From: Haliotis asinina
Taxonomy: Eukaryota; Mollusca; Gastropoda; Lepetellida; Haliotidae
Assembly: GCF_037392515.1 (NCBI RefSeq)
Contig: NC_090288.1
Coordinates: 1,240,001 to 1,304,000, forward strand
DNA: 64,000 nt
Direction: 5' to 3'
This document shows, piece after piece, positions 61,196 through 64,000 of the stretch. Both the position numbers and the translations under genes were made by a program. Positions within the stretch are counted from its first letter, which is position 1. Each line of letters begins with the position of its first letter. The notes below the pieces were generated by a model. It was not told where the DNA came from, did no database searches, and was given only the letters and a program-made list of their open reading frames with translations.

Positions 61196-61452
61196 GACCC
61201 GTGAAGGTCCGGGGTAGAATAGGCCTTCAGCAACCCATGCTTGCCCTAAACGGTGCCTATGCTTGTCGTAAGAGGCGACTAAGGCTGGTCAGGCTCACTG
61301 ACTTGGTTGACACATATCATCGGTTCCCAATTGCGCAGATCGATGCTCATGTTGTTGATCACTGGATTGTCTGGTCCAGACTCGATTATGTACAGACCGC
61401 CGCCATAAAGCCGGAAATTTATTGAGTGCAAAACTCAACTCACTCACACACT
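61196..61452 (+). mobile_element. SINE-like element, family M, with internal deletion
   Basis: GACCCGTGAAGGTCCGGGGT, AGGCCTTCAGCAACCCATGC, GTAAGAGGCGACTAAGGCTG (the ACGGGATCGGGTGG part is shortened), CACTGGATTGTCTGGTCCAG and a CTCACTCACACAC tail. CTAATG on both sides is a weak duplication candidate. Confidence 0.85.
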
Positions 61453-61659
61453 AATGGCTTGCAAACACAAACCAAACTGTGTATCCTGTAGTTGAGGGTA
61501 TCCTGGGGGTGAGGGTATCCATTAGTTGAGGGTATTCTGGAGTTGAGGATACCCTGAAGATGAGGGTACTCTGAAGCATTAGGGTGTCCTGTAGTTTAGG
61601 GTATTCTAGAGTTGAGTGTATCCTGGCGTTGACGGAAATCCTGTAGTTGAGGGTATACT

Positions 61660-64000
61660 TGTTTCTGCTCCACCCTGTAACCACCATGCAGTACACACAA
61701 ACATCTCGGGTGGCGGGCATGGGGTGGGTACCTTGTTTCTGCTCCACCCTGTAACCACCATGCAGTACACACAAACATCTCGGGTGGCGGGCATGGGGTG
61801 GGTACCTTGTTTCTGCTCCACCCTGTAACCACCATGCAGTACACACAAACATCTCGGGTGGCGGGCATGGGGTGGGCACCTTGTCTCTGCTCCACCCTGT
61901 AACCACCATGCAGCACATACAAGCATCTCGGGTGGCGGGCATGGGGTGGGTACCTTGTCTCTGCTCCACCCTGTAACCACCATGCAGCACATACAAGCAT
62001 CTCGGGTGGCGGGCATGGGGTGGGTACCTTGTCTCTGCTCCACCCTGTAACCACCATGCAGCACATACAAGCATCTCGGGTGGCGGGCATGGGGTGGGTA
62101 CCTTGTCTCTGCTCCACCCTGTAACCACCATGCAGCACACACAAGCATCTCGGGTGGCGGACATGGGGTGGGTACCTTGTCTCTGCTCCACCCTGTAACC
62201 ACCATGCAGTACACACAAACATCTCGGGTGGCGGGCATGGGGTGGCTACCTTGTCTCTGCTCCACCCTGTAACCACCATGCAGCACATACAAGCATCTCG
62301 GGTGGCGGGCATGGGGTGGCTACCTTGTCTCTGCTCCACCCTGTAACCACCATGCAGCACATACAAGCATCTCGGGTGGCGGGTATGGGGTGGGTACCTT
62401 GTCTCTGCTCCACCCTGTAACCACCATGCAGTACACACAAACATCTCGGGTGGCGGGCATGGGGTGGGTACCTTGTTTCTGCTCCACCCTGTAACCACCA
62501 TGCACTACACACAAACATCTCGGGTGGCGGGCATGGGGTGGCTACCTTGTCTCTGCTCCACCCTGTAACCACCATGCACTACACACAAACATCTCGGGTG
62601 GCGGGCATGGGGTGGGTACCTTGTTTCTGCTCCACCCTGTAACCACCATGCAGTACACACAAACATCTCGGGTGGCGGGCATGGGGTGGCTACCTTGTCT
62701 CTGCTCCACCCTGTAACCACCATGCAGCACATACAAGCATCTCGGGTGGCGGGCATGGGGTGGGTACCTTGTCTCTGCTCCACCCTGTAACCACCATGCA
62801 GCACACACAAGCATCTCGGGTGGCGGGCATGGGGTGGGTACCTTGTCTCTGCTCCACCCTGTAACCGCCATGCAGCACATACAAGCATCTCGGGTGGCGG
62901 GCATGGAGTGGGTACCTTGTCTCTGCTCCACCCTGTAACCACCATGCAGCACACACAAGCATCTCGGGTGGCGGGCATGGGGTGGGTACCTTGTCTCTGC
63001 TCCACCCTGTAACCACCATGCAGCACATACAAGCATCTCGGGTGGCGGGCAAGGGGTGGGTACCTTGTCTCTGCTCCACCCTGTAACCACCATGCAGCAC
63101 ATACAAGCATCTCGGGTGGCGGGCAAGGGGTGGGTACCTTGTCTCTGCTCCACCCTGTAACCACCATGCAGCACATACAAGCATCTCGGGTGGCGGGCAT
63201 GGGGTGGGTACCTTGTCTCTGCTCCACCCTGTAACCACCATGCAGCACATACAAGCATCTCGGGTGGCGGGCAAGGGGTGGGTACCTTGTCTCTGCTCCA
63301 CCCTGTAACCACCATGCAGCACATACAAGCATCTCGGGTGGCGGGCATGGGGTGGGTACCTTGTCTCTGCTCCACCCTGTAACCACCATGCAGCACATAC
63401 AAGCATCTCGGGTGGCGGGCATGGGGTGGGTACCTTGTTTCTGCTCCACCCTGTAACCACCATGCAGCACATACAAGCATCTCGGGTGGCGGGTATGGGG
63501 TGGGTACCTTGTCTCTGCTCCACCCTGTAACCACCATGCAGTACACACAAACATCTCGGGTGGCGGGCATGGGGTGGGTACCTTGTTTCTGCTCCACCCT
63601 GTAACCACCATGCAGTACACACAAACATCTCGCGTGGCGGGCATGGGGTGGGTACCTTGTCTCTGCTCCACCCTGTAACCACCATGCAGCACACACAAAC
63701 ATCTCGGGTGGCAGGCATGGGGTGGGTACCTTGTCTCTGCTCCACCCTGTAACCACCATGCAGCACATACAAACATCTCGGGTGGCGGGCATGGGGTGGG
63801 TACCTTGTCTCTGCTCCACCCTGTAACCACCATGCAGCACATACAAACATCTCGGGTGGCGGGCATGGGGTGGGTACCTTGTCTCTGCTCCACCCTGTAA
63901 CCACCATGCAGTACACACAAACATCTCGGGTGGCGGGCATGGGGTGGCTACCTTGTCTCTGCTCCACCCTGTAACCACCATGCAGCACATACAAGCATCT
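61660..64000. repeat. 74-bp minisatellite, at least 31 units, running off the window
   Basis: Unit GGGTACCTTGTCTCTGCTCC, ACCCTGTAACCACCATGCAG, CACATACAAGCATCTCGGGT, GGCGGGCATGGGGT. Two main allelic words alternate irregularly: GCACATACAAGC and GTACACACAAAC. As 74 is not divisible by three, each minus-strand frame passes through all phases of the unit, and all three are free of stops. This produces three overlapping open frames of over 430 codons. Confidence 0.97.

Noticed and set aside
61596-63994. Overlapping frames of 300 to 480 codons rich in Trp, Cys and Pro
   Set aside because: Three phases of the 74-bp repeat; no unique sequence start and no domain.

Overview
The window is nuclear DNA from an animal, most likely a gastropod mollusc. 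Protein-coding information is broken into short exons with GT-AG introns, polyadenylation signals and TATA boxes. The domains are metazoan extracellular modules: FAS1, thrombospondin type 1, peritrophin-like chitin-binding and EF-hand. Two tRNA-derived SINE-like families end in a (CTCA)n tail preceded by a motif reading GGCGTAAAACTAAACTCACT. I associate these repeats with abalone (Haliotis), but that genus assignment is from memory and was not checked.

I can rebuild three genes exon by exon, with reading phases that join correctly. (1) Plus strand, 1029-4523: the 3' part of a gene with two FAS1 domains; its 5' end lies outside the window. (2) Minus strand, 15581 down to 6916: a five-exon gene for a 215-residue secreted protein with a signal peptide, one TSP1 repeat and two chitin-binding domains. 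(3) Plus strand, promoter near 35897, coding 38930-45218: a 137-residue secreted precursor. It has a signal peptide, a 30-residue strongly cationic aromatic segment, two EF-hand loops and an acidic tail. The third is the most interesting object here, because its layout resembles a cationic host-defence peptide carried with an anionic partner.

Tandem repeats dominate the window; about 28 kb of 64 kb lies in more than a dozen unrelated minisatellites. The main ones are: 20-bp units at 2261-2816, a 29-bp CRE-like array at 5396-6784, 21-bp units at 9850-12590, (ACC/ATC)n at 13158-13826, 48-bp units at 16019-22783, 38-bp units at 24871-27938, 33-bp units at 30951-34182, 52-bp units at 37275-38298, 39-bp units at 39690-44600, and 74-bp units from 61660 to the window end. 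Several sit inside introns of the three genes. In two places a repeat has duplicated a splice site itself. Almost all the long open frames in the window are by-products of these arrays.

The remainder holds scattered transposon debris: a deleted Tc1-like element, non-LTR retrotransposon pieces, SINEs (two with clear target-site duplications), a fold-back element, and a TATA-containing dispersed repeat in three copies. From 45.3 to 61.2 kb I found no gene I can support.
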